37,715 nt of DNA, taken from NCBI GenBank assembly GCA_009922595.1, contig RFVC01000019.1, positions 1-37,715 on the forward strand, read 5' to 3'. Shown piece by piece: positions 37,687 to 37,715 of the stretch. Within the stretch, counting starts at the first letter, position 1, and every line of letters starts with the position of its first letter. The notes under the pieces are model-generated. The model saw only the letters and a program-made list of their open reading frames with translations, did no database searches and had not been told where the DNA came from. A program made the position numbers and the translations under genes. Origin of the DNA: Gammaproteobacteria bacterium (GTDB lineage Bacteria; Pseudomonadota; Gammaproteobacteria; Pseudomonadales; Pseudohongiellaceae).

Positions 37687-37715
37687 CGGAGTGTAGCGCA
37701 GCCTGGTAGCGCACC
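37687..37715 (+). tRNA. tRNA-Pro, first 29 bases, cut by window edge
   Basis: The sequence CGGAGTGTAGCGCAGCCTGG followed by TAGCGCACC has the acceptor 5' strand and D arm typical of bacterial tRNA-Pro. The anticodon is outside the window. The position after ihfA and the MerR-like gene matches the tRNA-Pro locus of related genomes. Confidence 0.85.

Overview
The window is a dense, housekeeping-type stretch of a gammaproteobacterial chromosome of moderate GC. Products and gene order point to the Pseudomonas/Cellvibrio side of the class: ubiG-mupP-yciK next to gyrA, the gyrA-pheA-tyrA-aroA-cmk-rpsA-ihfB run, lapA-lapB, a WbpL/WbpM pair beside tRNA-Asn and uvrB, and the thrS-infC-rpmI-rplT-pheS-pheT-ihfA-merR-tRNA-Pro block. 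Species cannot be fixed from the sequence. No prophage, CRISPR array, transposase or obvious anti-phage system is present. The unusual signals are small: one small membrane-protein gene with a repeat-rich regulatory region, two decayed genes, and several places where the expected gene order is shortened.

Layout. 1-3727: 3' part of moaA, moaB, a 36-residue single-pass membrane protein on the minus strand, a cluster of six GTAACA/TGTTAC boxes, a stand-alone uroporphyrinogen-III synthase gene and a secreted cyclophilin. 3742-9563: yciB (minus), yciO, then a tight operon trpS-scpA-scpB-rluB (tryptophan charging, chromosome condensation, 23S rRNA pseudouridylation) ending in a GNAT acetyltransferase pseudogene. 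9560-13088 (minus): mtaD-ubiG-mupP-yciK (methylthioadenosine deamination, ubiquinone synthesis, cell-wall recycling). 13540-22107: gyrA, pheA, tyrA, aroA, cmk, rpsA, ihfB, closed by a very strong terminator; serC, hisC and the chorismate mutase domain of PheA are missing from the places they occupy in Pseudomonas. 22214-24468: lapA-lapB (control of LPS synthesis) and pyrF.

24560-27733: a broken comEA-like gene, then what looks like a collapsed O-antigen locus: only a WbpL-type polyisoprenyl-phosphate sugar transferase and a WbpM-type dehydratase lacking its membrane half, ending at tRNA-Asn (minus, with its own promoter). 27874-37715: uvrB, tRNA-Val, and the translation block thrS, infC (AUU start), rpmI, rplT, pheS, pheT, ihfA, a MerR-like regulator, and the first 29 bases of tRNA-Pro at the window edge. 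Both IHF subunits are encoded within the window.

Family calls come from reading motifs and from remembered family features and gene orders; no database search was run.
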